Positions 1-12,583 of a stretch of DNA of 64,000 bases are shown here, in pieces. Every line of letters begins with the position of its first letter. Position 1 is the first letter of the stretch. Made by a program: the position numbers and the translations under genes. The notes under the pieces were generated by a model that saw only the letters and a list, made by a program, of their open reading frames with translations, was not told the origin of the DNA and made no database searches. The stretch spans positions 3,792,001-3,856,000 of the forward strand of contig JAGUCH010000009.1 of NCBI GenBank assembly GCA_019096065.1, read 5' to 3'. The DNA is from Paracyclopina nana (taxonomy: Eukaryota; Arthropoda; Copepoda; Cyclopoida; Cyclopettidae).

Positions 1-223
1 ATCTAAAGAAATTTTGGTATGGTTATTTTACTTCATGTACGTTCATTGATTAGGCTTTACATGACAAGTTGTACGTTGATTTAATTGCCTACAGTTGCAT
101 CTAAAATTAACATTAGCTTAGCCACTCCTATTCCGTGCGCTAACTTTCAACGCTTTTCAATATCGAGAGCAGTTCTAGAAACGCTCCATTTCTGTTGAAG
201 CTTCTGAACAGATAGTATCAACT

Positions 224-1357
224 ATGAACTCAACTAGACCAGATTTCGTTAAGTTAAGATTTGAAATTGAAGCCACTCCGGATGACTACTTTCGGCCAAT
301 GTTCTCGAATGAACCAATGATTGTTGGAGCAATCGTTTCTTACATCTGTGGATATGGAGGGATATTCATACTAGGAGTCGTAATTTGGTTTGAGAGATCC
401 GGATTGGCGGGGACCTTTAGAACTCTCCTCAATATCCTGACCACATTCATACTTGAACAGGTAAAATCAAGCGTGCTATCAAAGCATTTAAAAACAACAT
501 CGCATAATGCTTCCGTAGGCCATCTTGTTTCAAGTGATTTGCGGTAGCATTGATGTGGCTCGCCTCGTGATTGGGCCTTTGAACTCGGCTATTTGCACAT
601 TTGGGGTGGTAATGAAAAACCTCATATCGATGAACATCTTCATGATAGGATGTTTGATGACCATCACCAAATACGGTTACATTTGCATTTATAAAGCTCC
701 CGTCTTCGACGACAACTTTTTGGCCACCCTCATACACATCTCCGTCTACTTTTTGAGTACCTTGGCAATTTTCGTCAAATTCTACGGACCCGGAGCTCCC
801 GTTTTAATAGAGGTAAAAAAGATGAAATATTGCGCCAGATTTGAATAGTTCTCTTCTCTAGCTGATTTGCATTGGAGAGTATAATCCCTCATGGAAGTCG
901 GCACAAAAGCCCTTTAAAATTGATGCCTGGATCGGCGCAAACTGCTTCGCCACTCACGCAACATTGACTATCCTTATTTTTAAAAGCAAATACAAAATGA
1001 AGAAGAATGCAGTCTCACCTCAACCACAACAGCCAGCTCATTACCAACAAAATGTGGACTTGGGAACAATACTATACAATGCCATCATTAGCATTTCTGT
1101 TATCTTACAGGCTACTGTCGTGAGCCTTGCTGCAAGGTAATGCAAACAGTTTGTGACGAGCGAAAAAGTTTCAACTTTTATAATTTTGCAGCATTGATCC
1201 AGAGGAAACGGGCAACATGAAGGCAACAATTCTTTACTTTATGACATACTACTACAACCCTCCCCTCACGCTCATAATGATAGGGTGCATTTTCGTTATG
1301 AAAAAGAAGAAAATCAGAGACTGCGTCATGAACGTACTAAGAGGATCTAATATATAA
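224..1357 (+). CDS. Seven-transmembrane receptor-like protein (4 exons)
   Basis: Exons 224-460, 519-812, 862-1136 and 1192-1357 join in frame to 323 residues. The introns are short (58, 49 and 55 nt) with GT-AG ends. I count seven hydrophobic stretches: near residues 30-55, 65-100, 105-140, 150-175, then one at the GANCFATHATLTILIF segment, one at NAIISISVILQATVV and one at NPPLTLIMIGCIF, followed by a lysine-rich cytoplasmic tail. This is the topology of a G-protein-coupled receptor, but I do not recognise a named family. A short RTLLN motif after the first membrane segment recalls the KRTLxNQL motif of the two 7TM genes at 22.8-26.1 kb, so it may be a distant relative. It ends 10 bp before the Suv4-20 exon on the other strand and probably sits in that gene's intron. 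Ligand and role are unknown. Confidence 0.72.
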
Positions 1358-1367
1358 CAAAACTCAC

Positions 1368-1670
1368 GTGTTCTTTCAGTCCACTTTGCCAATCTTTCTT
1401 TTTCCTCTTGACGACAGAGGCAAACCAATCACATCCCATCAAATCTGTATAGGCAGTCTCGTAGTTCTGGTGCTTTTGAAACTTGGTCACCACGCTTTTC
1501 AAGTAGCTTTGGTGGATTTGTCGAGGAGATCGAAATCGAGTGCTCATTTTGTGAGTTCCAAATCCCAAGTAGGGATCTACAATGACTGCGGTGGCAATGT
1601 CATCGAACTCGGACAGCTCTTTTGGAGTCATTGTGGTCGAACCAACTGCAGGGCCTACTTTGTTTGTCAT
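1368..1670 (-). CDS. Suv4-20 histone H4-K20 methyltransferase, N-terminal exon (partial)
   Basis: One coding exon (acceptor after 1691; CDS from ATG at 1670; donor GTGAGT at 1362-1367) encodes 101 residues. The stretch MTPKELSEFDD..ATAVIVDPYLGF.THKM..RFR, then KFQKHQNYETAY and a LKEH end, matches the conserved region just before the SET domain of the SUV420H/KMT5B-C family, which di- and trimethylates histone H4 lysine 20 in chromatin. The SET domain itself is not in the window: the donor leads off the left edge, so the next exon should lie beyond position 1, and the 7TM gene at 224-1357 would then lie in this intron. A 5' untranslated exon is expected upstream (above 1691) but I could not place it. 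An isolated exon fragment is the alternative. Confidence 0.82.
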
Positions 1671-1691
1671 TTTCAAATGCCTTTGCAAGTC

Positions 1692-2445
1692 TGAAATAAA
1701 AATTAACACACTTTTTAACATTGATCTACATTACGCTTAGTTCAAACTCGAAACAGGCAGCATTTAAAATGCTCAATGTAAAGAAATTGGACATGACACT
1801 GCAGTCCCATGCACGCAGTAACGTCACTGGGAGCAAATGTCAAAATCCTACCGGCTTCTTTCAGTGACGAAAAATCCTGAGAAAAAACATTTATATTGAA
1901 ATCCGGAGACGTTCTGTACCTTTTCTGTTTTCATTAAATGGCCTCCAGTCTTCGCTATAAGGACAAAAATGAAGCCACTTTTTTGCCCCTCAGCAGCCCA
2001 AACTTTCTCTCTTTCTTCTTGACGAGCAGTAGTTCGAATTTTGACGAACGTCAACAAACAGTGGAAAAGCTGCGAAATCGCCGTGGTTCAGTCCCAATTA
2101 CCTTGGCGTTTAGAGATTTGACAAATTTTAAGTTGAATCTTGGGATTCGAGTTATTTTCAGAGCAGAGAGATAAAACTATTTTAGAATAGAAGAAACAAA
2201 GATGGCGGAGAGCGGAGGAATCTACCTGCAACGCTATTACGCTAGGCACTTGGTAAGCTGAGCACGAACTTTTTGTTTGGGGCGACAAGAAAATGAGGCA
2301 TTAATTAAAATGACCAAACTCTAATTAACTCTGCATTTTATTTAACTCTAAAAGTTTGAATCTTATATTTTTGACAAAAAGATAAAAGTAAATAAATGAT
2401 TGTTTATTATCTCTTTTCCAGTTTTTCGTTTTCGACAGCTGACGT
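1692..2445. other. Intergenic region between Suv4-20 exon and eS10
   Basis: No conserved coding segment was recognised here. It should hold the promoter and 5' untranslated part of the minus-strand Suv4-20 gene and the upstream region of eS10. A small open stretch from ATG 2202 to a good donor (GTAAGC) at 2253 is listed separately. AATAAA at about 1696 could serve the upstream 7TM gene. Confidence 0.4.
2200..2252 (+). promoter_or_regulatory. AAGATGGCGG box / possible mini-exon
   Basis: The core AAGATGGCGG matches the YY1/Pho-type element often found at the start of housekeeping genes. It also begins an open stretch of 17 codons that runs into a consensus donor GTAAGC. I do not recognise the peptide, and joining to the visible downstream acceptors gives an early stop, so a regulatory element or untranslated first exon is more likely than a coding gene. 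Confidence 0.3.
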
Positions 2446-3350
2446 CCTCCTTTTCCGGTTTACATTACAGCCGTCAGGTAAGAAATTTTCTGTTTTCCAT
2501 CGTAAATCCATGAATTGCGTAGCCATCTGCAGTTCTAAGTGCTCAACAGCATTTGAAATTTATCATTGACACCCTCTCAGCAATTGTTCAAGTCGTTCAA
2601 GACTCGTATCTTCAAGCAATAGTTCTTAAAAGCAAGTGAAACAAAAACTTGTTGTTTTTTCGCGTTTAGTTTGCGTCCATCTAATTTTGCTTCCTCACTC
2701 TTAAAGTAAGCTATTTTTTTTATCGCGAATTATATCAAGAGTAAAGGCCAACTTAGTGAAACGATTCGTTTTGACATTGCTGGAATTAGCATTATTATAA
2801 CGAGTGTTGTCCTTTTTAGGATGTTGATGCCCAAGAAGAACCTTACAGCTATCTATGAGCACCTTTTCAAGGAGGGCGTCATGGTGGCCAAGAAAGACAC
2901 CCATGCTCCCAAGCACCCTGAGCTGGAGTCAGTCCCCAACTTGCACGTGATCAAGGCCTTGACATCCTTGAAGTCTCGCGGCTACGTCAAGGAACAGTTC
3001 GCATGGAGGCACTACTATTGGTACTTGACCAACGAAGGTATTGCCTACCTCCGCAACTACCTTCACTTGCCCCCAGAAATCGTGCCCTCCACCCTCAAGA
3101 GGCAGAGGACCGAGACCCGTGCCAGACCTAGTGCAGGCACTGGCCGATCTTTCGGTGACAAGCCCGCCGATGGAGACAGAGCTGCTTACAGAAGGGCCCC
3201 TGCCAACGGCGATAAGGCCGGAGCCGCTGGACCTGGATCTGCTCCCATGGAATTCGTAAGTTTGAGTTGACGTTAAGCTCAAATGCTTTCATTAACATTT
3301 CTTTCTTGGCTTTGCAGAGAGGAGGCTTTGGACGTGGAAAGACGGAGTAA
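2446..3350 (+). CDS. RpS10: 40S ribosomal protein eS10 (RpS10)
   Basis: A likely untranslated first exon ends at 2477; it starts near a pyrimidine tract (CTCCTTTTCC, a TOP-like motif typical of ribosomal protein genes). After an intron (2478-2819) the coding exons are 2821-3255 and 3318-3350, giving 155 residues. The N-terminal winged-helix region carries the family signatures ([47 protein letters not shown]-like segment, [10 protein letters not shown]) and the C-terminus is the usual disordered Gly/Arg tail ending [10 protein letters not shown]. The protein is part of the small ribosomal subunit head. Splitting off the last ten codons in a separate exon is notable but in phase. AATAAA at 3402-3407. 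Convergent with BRK1. Confidence 0.96.
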
Positions 3351-3572
3351 ATTGCTACAACCGACTTGTCGTTTACCAATTGTTTATGATGAAAAGGGTT
3401 TAATAAAACCACCAAAAAAATTTACATGGCCTCTAGTTTTATTCTTAATTTGTACAACGTCATGAATGAGATAGCATTACATCAGTAGTGTAGTAGTAGT
3501 AGCAAAAATGGGAAAATAACAAATGATCACAGCGAATTGGCAAAATGTTGGCTTTAAGAGGTGACTATCAAT

Positions 3573-3815
3573 TCAGGTCGGGGTTTCGCCACCTCGGCTC
3601 ACTTTGGCCTCAAGGAAGTCGACTTTGCGTTCAAGGGTCGTCAGCTTTTCATTGAGTGTGCTCAATCTGGATCGGCACGACATGTCAAAAGAGTTGAGGA
3701 AATCCGCTATTCTCTTAATAGAGCCGGCGATCAATTCAATGTATTCTCGATTAGCCCAGTCTTGCTGCGTCTGCCTCTGAAGCGCTTCGCGATGAACTTG
3801 GGTCGCGGACTGCAT
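3573..3815 (-). CDS. BRK1: BRICK1 / HSPC300, WAVE complex subunit
   Basis: Single-exon gene of 80 residues. The segment [11 protein letters not shown], then [20 protein letters not shown] and LNEKL..LER is almost the same as BRK1 of other animals, and the length fits the family (about 75 residues). The protein is a small coiled coil that nucleates the WAVE regulatory complex (SCAR/WAVE, Abi, Sra1/PIR121, Nap1, BRK1), which activates Arp2/3 actin branching. The ATG at 3815 is chosen because the codon further upstream in frame is TTG. It converges on eS10; a minus-strand AATAAA (plus-strand TTTATT at 3438-3443) lies beyond the stop, so the two 3' ends nearly meet. Confidence 0.95.
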   Translation of the reverse strand: MQSATQVHREALQRQTQQDWANREYIELIAGSIKRIADFLNSFDMSCRSRLSTLNEKLTTLERKVDFLEAKVSRGGETPT

Positions 3816-4476
3816 TTTTGGAAGGCTTCGCAATTTTATACGTCAATTTGTGCTTTTGTTTACATTAGCTTCACTGCTATCAGCGGCGACGCCCAGGCTC
3901 TCAGACTCTCAGTTCGCATACGGTGATTTGACGAAAAATAGGTCGCCACTCATTTAAATCAATAGGCTAGCTAAAAGCAAAACATTCGATCATACTTGTT
4001 CAAAGTAAAAAAGAATGTTTTTCTCAATTGTAAGCAAGCTGAATATACGACTCACTAGAGAAAAAAGTTTAATAGTTCTATGCTCAGAATCTTTATTATT
4101 CTGATAAATGCCTGAAATTCATTTGTAAAATACAGCCAAAACCATACAAGTTTTTTAAGGCTTTGTGGTGAACAGTTGTTTACTTTTTTTTTACTCTCTT
4201 TGCTGTTTTCCTTCAATTCGAAAAAATGGATTCTTGAACTAATTTATGATGCCTTCTAAAACCAAAGGAGAAGTAGTTATGCCCTAGTAAATTGGATTTA
4301 TTTGCCTTATCGTCGATTTTGCACTGTAGTCGACACTATTTTCGATCCGTGTACTTCTCAAGTTCAGAAGGTCCCCTACTAAGTGAGTTAGTAAGTTAGG
4401 CTTTCCAGTTTCCAACATTTTAGCAAAAATAACGAAGCGAAGATTTTAAGACTTTAATTGCAACTCATGCATCATT
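3816..4476. other. Divergent intergenic region BRK1 / ADO
   Basis: The 661 bp between the starts of BRK1 (minus) and ADO (plus) contain no coding segment that I recognise. The region probably holds both promoters. No TATA box or repeat stands out. Confidence 0.4.
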
Positions 4477-5529
4477 ATGTCGATGGCCTCTGGATCGGTG
4501 ACAAGTTCTCTCATTCAAACAGTCCTCAAGGTTGCCAAGCGGACGTTTGCTCGACACAGAAACAGCAGTCAAAAGAAATCATTCATTCTGAGCCAAGACG
4601 AGTTCAACTCGAGCCTTAAAGAGCTGAAGAGCTTGATCGACGGGCTGAGGTCGCACGACCTCGGCCTTCAGCATTCCAAGGTGTTGAATTGGCCTCGGGA
4701 GCATCCCACGTCCGAGTCGCCCGTCACCTACATCAAAATCCTCGAGGACCGTGATGTCAGCATAGGTGTCTTTGTGGTCAAATCTGGGTGTCAGATCCCT
4801 CTCCATAATCATCCAAACATGCATGGCCTTCTTAAGGTAACTTTCTATTTTGAAATCTTTCGTCTGTGAGGAAAACTACTGAAAACCAGTGTTCCCTAAG
4901 CGGCTGACATTTGCTTTCCGAGCATTAAATTGGGGCTTAATGTTATGTTTTTCTTCCTTGTAGGTGGTCTATGGAACTGTTGATATTTCGTCTTACAGTC
5001 GGTGGCGACCTTCGGCGACCGGACATAATTTGGAGATCCCTCAGATTTTGCGGGACAAAACTCACCTGATTGACCAAGGCTTCGTCTTCCCCACTGAGAA
5101 GAATCTGCTCAAGGGAGTCACTGACGAACACGAGACTCTTGTCCTAAGTCCTGGTACATACATTTTTTGTATTAATTCCAAATCTTTCCTTATGTATCTA
5201 TTATTACAGATGACAACAACTTTCACGAAATCAAAACAGTTGGTGAGGATCACGCTGCTTTTTTTGACATTCTTGCTCCTCCGTATCATACCGAGTCAGA
5301 CATGGTCGACCATGTGGATGATATACGCGAGTGCCACTTTTTCAGTGAAATCCCAGCTGCGCTTCATCTAAGCAACAATAATATTCATTCTGAAATCCAC
5401 CATCAAATACAGCATAGAGGCCGAGGAAAGCAAGATGGCAGCATATCCTGGCTACGAAGAATCAAGTCACCAGACGAATATTTTTGCGACACCGAGCCTT
5501 ACTTGGGCCCTCAATTCAACTGTCATTAG
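4477..5529 (+). CDS. ADO: Cysteamine (2-aminoethanethiol) dioxygenase, ADO
   Basis: Exons 4477-4836, 4964-5153 and 5210-5529 join to 289 residues, close to the family's usual length (about 270). The PCO/ADO family are cupin iron enzymes that add O2 to the thiol of cysteamine or of N-terminal cysteines, acting as oxygen sensors in the N-degron pathway. Visible family marks: IPLHNHPNMHGLLKV (two metal-binding histidines in HxH), VYGTVDI, the third-histidine region NNFHEI, and AFFDILAPPY. The C-terminal ending EYFCDTEPYLGP also fits. All junctions are GT-AG and keep frame. The middle exon encodes a stretch less conserved than the cupin core. Confidence 0.93.
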
Positions 5530-8500
5530 GTTTTGTCAAAGCGAAAAAGAATTTGAGTTCTTTTATGGATCGAATAGCTGTACATTGTTGGCCTCCTGTG
5601 ATGCGGAATATGAACGACGGATTAACCATGCTTTTCAAAAATTGTCTTATCTTAATTTTCCTCTCTTCTTTTTTTGACTCAGGAAATGGGAGACAAGCCA
5701 ATAATCGATAGCTCTTGGTAATGGTTGGTTGATTTGGAGCATGCAATGACGAAGTGAGTGGAGCAAATGCAATTGTAATAATCATCTTATTTTCCCATAC
5801 ATTTTCCTCATGAGCGTCTCTTTTTCTGTACATTTTCCTCATGAGCATCTTTTCCTTTTTGTCACTCACGTTTGTACTTTTGCAATCCTATTAAAAGCAA
5901 GAGTACGTTCGCATTATGAGCTGTGAAAAAGTACAAAGTCCGGCTAATTCCAGTTTCACTTAATGCATTGAGAAAGCAAAAAAAATTCTTATTGACGACT
6001 TACTTTTTATCATGATTTTACCAAAGTCAATGGAAATGTTGCATGTCGCTCAAATTGGCCAGTGTTTCAAGAAATATTGATTTTGAAACACATTGAGCCA
6101 CAAATATTTGTAATTTTTTACCCACTCATGGCTTGCTCAAAATTGATTATTGTTAAGGAGATTTTTTCCTAAATACGTTGACAACTACCTTAAAATCTTG
6201 CTTTAAAAGTTTGACATTCAAGAAAGAATGCATTTTCTCCTTGAATTATCCTCTAAGAATTTCTCGTGAAATAGATCCCATCTCTTTGACTTTCCGCGTT
6301 TGAAAAAAGGCAGTTTGAATTTAAAAGAGCTGATGCCTGAGGAGAAACTATCGTAAAACTTCACCACTATGTTCCATATATCAAGATTGTATAGAACTTG
6401 CAGCTACGAACATACAAGAATAAGCAAAGTGTGCTCGCTTCTCACGTGGTCTCGTTCAGAGCTTTCTCTTTGCAATTTTTCAGTCTCAACGCTTTGCTAA
6501 GGCAGCTAGCAGAAAAATTTGAAATGCCAGCCAAATTCATCAAATCAGAGGGATCAGAGCCTGATCATGCTCAGCATAGCAAAAGCAGTGGCTAATTTTA
6601 ATCGAGTTCTCGAAAGGAACCCAAGAAAGAAAGCAGATCTTCTGTCTGTCTGTTTTGGCCTCGGCGATCGCGAGTTTGAACACAGAGGCCGTCACGGCCA
6701 CTTCTTTCTATACCAGTGTGTTGTGGAAAGCAGCTGACTACAGAAGGAGTCTTCAATATTTTTTCGGCCTTCATTCTGCGAAAAATCATGAAGAAACAAG
6801 TGCAGATATAGTTGAACTATATTTTTTGTCAAAATCCCAAGAAGAATTTTTTTTGAGGTAAGATTTTTCAAAAACTCAACCTCATCAAAGCAAAAATCGA
6901 GCGGTCATGAACTATTGTCATGCATTTTTACATAGTATAATTGAAGTTTTTTATTAACAGGAGTCATAGCAATATGGCAAAACTAGTTTTTTAGGTAGCA
7001 AAATGTACTAGGAGTAAAACATTCTCAAATTTTCCATTGCATGAATAATATTTGGAAGGCTCTCTATTTTGTGAAGTGCTGTTAATTACATGCAGGTAGT
7101 ACGCCATATTTCACGTTTTTTTAAAGAGCAGAAATCCGGCGAAATCCGGCCTTACGAATTAGAGCAACCGTAAAAAAGTGACCGTAAGTAGTGAAGATCT
7201 GACGATTTTGCGTCAACAATGCGCATGAAAATACCTACAGTTACATCATCACAGCATTGCTATTTCTTTGTCTTTGCAAGCTACAAAAAGAAGCCCAGTG
7301 TCAAAGGATTTTCTGGATCATCTAATAGAGTCTCCCTTTGATAGATTATCACAAGGAGAGACAAAAATATCCCTATATTTCTGGCAAACGGAATTAATTA
7401 GCGCATCAGGTGCAGGATAAATAATTAGGTAAAGCTGAAATTGGGTCTATTTTTTGTGAGGCCTCACCTTAATTATCAAAGTGATTATCCGCTCTGAAAA
7501 ACCTGAGGATAACAACCACTTAAAAGCACTCTAAATTGATGCTTTTTTTGAAAAAAAACGCCTCGTTATCGCATATTATAACAATGCTTCCATTTCTGAT
7601 ACCTTCACGGCTTTCTATTTCATACGACATAGCTTCCATAACTTCCAAGGGAACGTTTACTTTTTATCTAATGGCACCTATGTATGCGATGAACAACTTT
7701 GCAAGACAACTCTGATTAATTGAGACGAATGGTCTCTTTTTGGCTTGGTGTGATGGAAAGACGATTTGGCATTGGTGACCTAGAAATTAGCCTGTGGCTT
7801 TGTAGTTGTGCGTGTGGTTAATTAATATCTGCCTTTTTGGCTCGAGTAGCCAAATAAATCTGAGGCCACTTTTATGCATATCCCACATGCATGTGTAGCA
7901 GCGGGCTTCGATGATTGCATAATTAATGAGTTAGACTATGGCTAGCTTTCTTCTTTATCATCATCAGATTCCAGATCTGGACCACTTGAAGACCACTCCT
8001 CTACATTTACGTACGACCGTGTATATCGAAGAAAAAGACTCGGAAATCTCTGTTTGCTCTTCACCGTAGAAATGGAAAAATCAATAATTTAGTGTGAGCA
8101 TAGCAAAGTTAGCAGCCATAGCTGCCTTCGTATAAGAATATTTTTTATGTGTGCTGCATTCACTTCTTGATTTTTTTAACAAGCATATCAAGATAATTGG
8201 ATGTCTTGTTGAGTTTCACTCTTGAAGCTGAGTTGCAATTTCATCCCTAGATCATCATTATGACTCTGCATGATTTTCAACGATGATGGCAATCTCCCTT
8301 TCGTTACTTTTAAAATGCAGCTGTGCTGTGGTGAAAAATCTTTTTCCAAGAACAAGCCTAAATTCTAAAGGTTTTAGGGGATTTAAAATGCGGACACTAG
8401 GGCAACAGCAACAACACAGCATCTACACAAAAGAATGAATGGCTTTGTAATTTGGATTAGAGTGGCACAAAACTGGAAACTTTGGCCATGCCAAGCCTGT

Positions 8501-9912
8501 ACTACATTTATTTTTGCCTGCCTTTTGTGCACAAAGGAATTGCATTAGGCACCATCTAGTAAATATTTTAGAGACCAGAAACCAAAAAAAAATGGCCTCA
8601 TGAAAGCCAGTGCATCATAAAATATACCTGGCGCATGAAAGCATATCTTCTAAAATCAGCTCCTTTCTTCTTTGTGGCATTACCTAAATACTACACAGTT
8701 TCGTGACTAAAAATCTTGTTTAATAGGGCAAAAGATGGCGTTAGTATAAGGGCGAAACTAGAAGTACCATATTTCTGCTAGCGGATTTTAGTTGAAACCA
8801 TGGAGGGCTGAGAACTGCCTTGTCTAGGTGGACTCCCAATTAAAATTGGCTGGTTCTCTGAATAGAGGTGCAGTATCTTTTGGTTCTCCTTGGTTCTCTA
8901 AACTACTTGTAGTTTAAAAGATTTCCTATGCTAAAGATACCTATTTTCAAAGCCCTAGATTCAAAGATATTATCAAGTTTTTGAGGACTATTTCTAAAAA
9001 TTAGGGACAATTCACTACTTTTGGGCTGGCCTTTTACAATTTTCTTAGCTTTTGCCATGCCAGTACAACAACTATAGCATGGCCATCATGATTACCAGAA
9101 AATACTTTTTCCTCAATTCATTGCAAGAAATGGCTTATTTGTCAAAAAACTGGCTCTTTTTATTGAACCCACACTAGATGAACTTGTTTGTTTTGAACTC
9201 ACACATAGTGGAGCTGCAAAAAGTAAGGCTATTTTTTCTTATTCGATCCTTCATGCTCAGGTCTGGATATGATGTGACTCATGATCCAAAATTTCTTGAC
9301 TTTCATGAATCTTGCTCAAAATGGCACCATTCTGTTCCTTGAATCAATTGTACTGTTACAAGCTCAAAAAGAGAGCTTTCTTTGTGATTTTGTTGCCTAC
9401 AACTCTAAAAAACTTTTTGTTTACTTTTTGTTCGAAGCGCTATTTTTGCCGCAATTGCTACGCACGCTAACTCGTACGCCAAAGAACCAAAAATTCAGCA
9501 CCATCTATTGCATTTTGTCTGTCTTTTGCTCCCTATATAATCATTCTAGTAATGTTAATTGAGCAAGAACTACATTTTACCTTCGTAATGAAATATCCAA
9601 CTTACGAATACAAAAAAGTAATTGGTGTCGATATTAGCCCTAACCTTGTATCATTGAGCCCTCTTGCCCCAGAACAAAGCAACTTTGGAAAATGTTGTAA
9701 ATGATGGCCAAAAATACTAAATTCTACTAGCTTAAAAATTCTAAACTTCCTAAATTGAAAAGCAAAAGATGACACTACTAGTCGCAATTTCTAAAACAAT
9801 CGAAGCGCCCTCTCGCGGTAGAATAAAGAAACTGTCTCTTACAACATTATTAAGTCATGGTTGAATTGGCTTTCAGGTCTTAAGATGGTGAGAAGACTGG
9901 CGAAAGAGGAAA
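5530..9912. other. Intergenic region without recognised genes
   Basis: These 4.4 kb between ADO and TMEM117 are AT-rich. I found only short random open frames, none with a recognisable domain or convincing splice pattern. No RNA gene or clear repeat was seen. Distant exons or enhancers cannot be excluded. Confidence 0.4.
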
Positions 9913-12583
9913 ATGGCCACTGAAGAGGTTCCCCTGAGGTCGGTTGAAAACGATGACAAACGATGCAGGGCCGCTTCAGGGGACGACTCAAGGCTCGGCC
10001 CCGGTCCAAGGCCAGCCATCAGTTGCACCTCGCTCAATGAAGGCCACCACAAACAAGGGCTAGGTGGTAATTTAAAGGCCCGACCTCAGTTTCTGAGGAC
10101 AGCTACGAGGCTGTCTATTCGCCGAGGCCGCAGCAATAGCCGAGCTGTCGTGGGCAGAGGCTACTCCTATAATTTGGCCATTGAGCCTGAAATCCAGGCT
10201 GTGGTATCTAGCCCTGGCCAAGATGCGATGGAAGAGGTCGTGGAGGCCGCCGAGGCCGCGGGTGAACTGGAACAGGTCACTCAAAGGTCGGGACAGGAGA
10301 AAACCGAGAGCTTTTTCACCAAATACAAGCTCGAGCGAGGCTCCCTGACGGCTTTCAAACGCGAGGCCAGAAATATTATTGAACGAGATTTGCCACTGAT
10401 TTTGCATCGTGACAATATCATCAAAGTGTGGACTGACAAAGTAAGCCATATTCTTGTATTTTCGCGTGAACGTGAAATAATAGCTGTACAAAGGCGTGGT
10501 GCAGTTTTCTGCACGCAAACAGTCGACTTGCTAACTTTGGAAAATCCAGCACACACACACAAGTTGAGTGCACAAAAAGCATAATGTCACTCCTTTTCCC
10601 TGCAGGGGCAGCCTCAAATTCGTGCAGCTGCGAGCAAAACGGTCTACGGCCTCGATTCGTTTGGCGAGAAATTCAAATATTGGTTTCAGGTTCGAAATAG
10701 ATCTTCTTTAGTGATGATATGTATATATTTGAAAAATGTGCATTGCGCTGTTCCAGCATCCGTACCTGAGACTCTTTGTCTGCTATTTTGTCATCTTGTG
10801 CAACTTTATGGTGTTTGCTGAGGATCCTGTCTCGCACAGCAAAAGAGGTGAGTGTCTATAGCATTCTATATATTTCCACCAGGGCTGTTCCATAAGAAAG
10901 TTGTGACATTTGCAGAAGCTGATATTCCTGTTGTCGGAAATGTCTTCAGCTTCGTGATAACAAAATATCCACCCGATTGGAGATGGAGGCTGTTGAAGGT
11001 ATCAAAGTTACCTCGATAATGCTAGTATAAAAAATGCTACAAAAATCGCAATCATTGTGCAGGTCACCATGTGGCTATTGGCTGTTGGCTGCGGAATGGT
11101 TGTGGGAAAAACGATAATACACGGCATGATTTTGAGCAGATTTCTCAGGCTCAAAATGTTCCGAGCCGATCAGGTACATTTTTAAATTACGATAACGGCC
11201 GCACGTTTATTCAATGAAATGAAAGTCCGTTTGATTACTTTAAGCAGGAAGAATTATCTCACATTTTTGGCCTTACCGAGCTTTTCAATTTTGCGCTATA
11301 ATAAATTTTTGCAGGGCTCTTGGATGGTGCAGTTTTTGACGGTGATCATCTCGTTGTACCTCTTTTCCCACGCCTACAATGTCGTCCTAGTGCTTACATT
11401 TCCTTCGTCCAAACAATTCACTATTGACTCAAAGCTGGGAGTCTCAAATTCTAGGTAAGCCTTAGTGAAACATCACAATATATTAGGATTGAGCTACTTT
11501 GAGAGTTGTGTATTTTTTGCAGTATTATGAAAGCTGCAGCCTGTGGCACTTGGCTTGGTGATTTGATTACAGCCCTCATCGTGACAGACATGATGCTTCA
11601 GGACAACCTGTATCCAAATTGGGCACCGTCTGTGAGGTATTGTATTTCCCGCGAAAAATACAATGCAGCAATTGTTGAATGAATGTATCGCGTTTGCAGG
11701 AAGTATTGGAAATCCCATACGATCATTCGAATCGGGGTATTTTGGATTGGATCTGCGATCATCACTGCTGTTGTCATTATGGTCATTGCCACAGATTGGA
11801 TCACTTGGGATCGCATCAACCGAGACTTCATTGCCACCTCGGGTATTTCGCCGAATACATTTTGATCATTGTGTAATTATGACCGGCTTTCTAAATTGCA
11901 GAACTGTCTCGCGCCTTCTTATGCTCGTTCGTCCTCGTTATGGATTTGATGATTCTCATGCAAGATTGGGATTTTCCGCATTTCACAAACACTCTTGATG
12001 TCAACTTGCCTGGCCTCCACAAGCACATTTTCAACTTTCAGGCAGCTGAGGTGCAAATCTCTGGCAAGTGGTTCAACTATGGCATCATTTTCCTCGTGAT
12101 GATCTTCGACTTGAACATGTGGAAGAACCAGATTTTCTACTCGCCCGAAAACTACGGCCAGTACACAGGTAATTTACAGCATACGAAATACTTCTCATAC
12201 TGTAGTATGCTACGCCTTTTTCCAGCTACTGAACATCGGGTTTTCACAGTTACCAATGAGTCGATTTTAATGACAGATGATCCGGACCTATGGACTCTCC
12301 AGGCAAGATCCAAGGCCAATCCCGAAACTGGTCTTCCGTTTATGGAGGGTAACTTCCTTTTTCATCCATGATATGAACTGGCTTGATATTGTTCGATATT
12401 TTTTCAGAGGATCTCTACATGAACTCGCGCTATCTGGGATACTCTATGGTCATTAAATCCATGGCATTTATTCCCTGTGTCATTGGATTCATCATATTTT
12501 TTGCCCTTATCGGATTTTACGGCCGAATTCAGAATACCACATCCAACAATGCAGCAGATACCAACAAAACGATCGAATTATAG
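9913..12583 (+). CDS. TMEM117: TMEM117 family multi-pass membrane protein
   Basis: Eleven exons: 9913-10440, 10606-10689, 10757-10847, 10916-10998, 11063-11173, 11315-11454, 11523-11636, 11700-11842, 11902-12168, 12226-12348, 12408-12583. All junctions keep frame and give 619 residues. From exon 2 on it follows TMEM117: FQHPYLRLFVCYFVILCNF-like first membrane segment, FAEDPVSHS, LKMFR.D.GSWM, TDMMLQD..YP.W, TTDWI(T/S)WD, MQDWDFPHF..., GKWFNYGIIFLV and DLNMWKNQIFY. TMEM117 is a plasma-membrane protein linked in mammals to ER-stress signalling. Exon 1 adds about 176 residues, acidic and basic, without a domain I recognise and longer than in vertebrates. The gene converges on Pax6. Confidence 0.94.

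Noticed and set aside
2202-2252. Short coding exon starting MAESGG
   Set aside because: No visible downstream exon continues the frame and the peptide is not recognised; a YY1-type promoter motif explains the ATGGCGG.
6398-6861. Overlapping short frames between ADO and TMEM117
   Set aside because: No domain, no consistent frame, and no splice pattern linking them.
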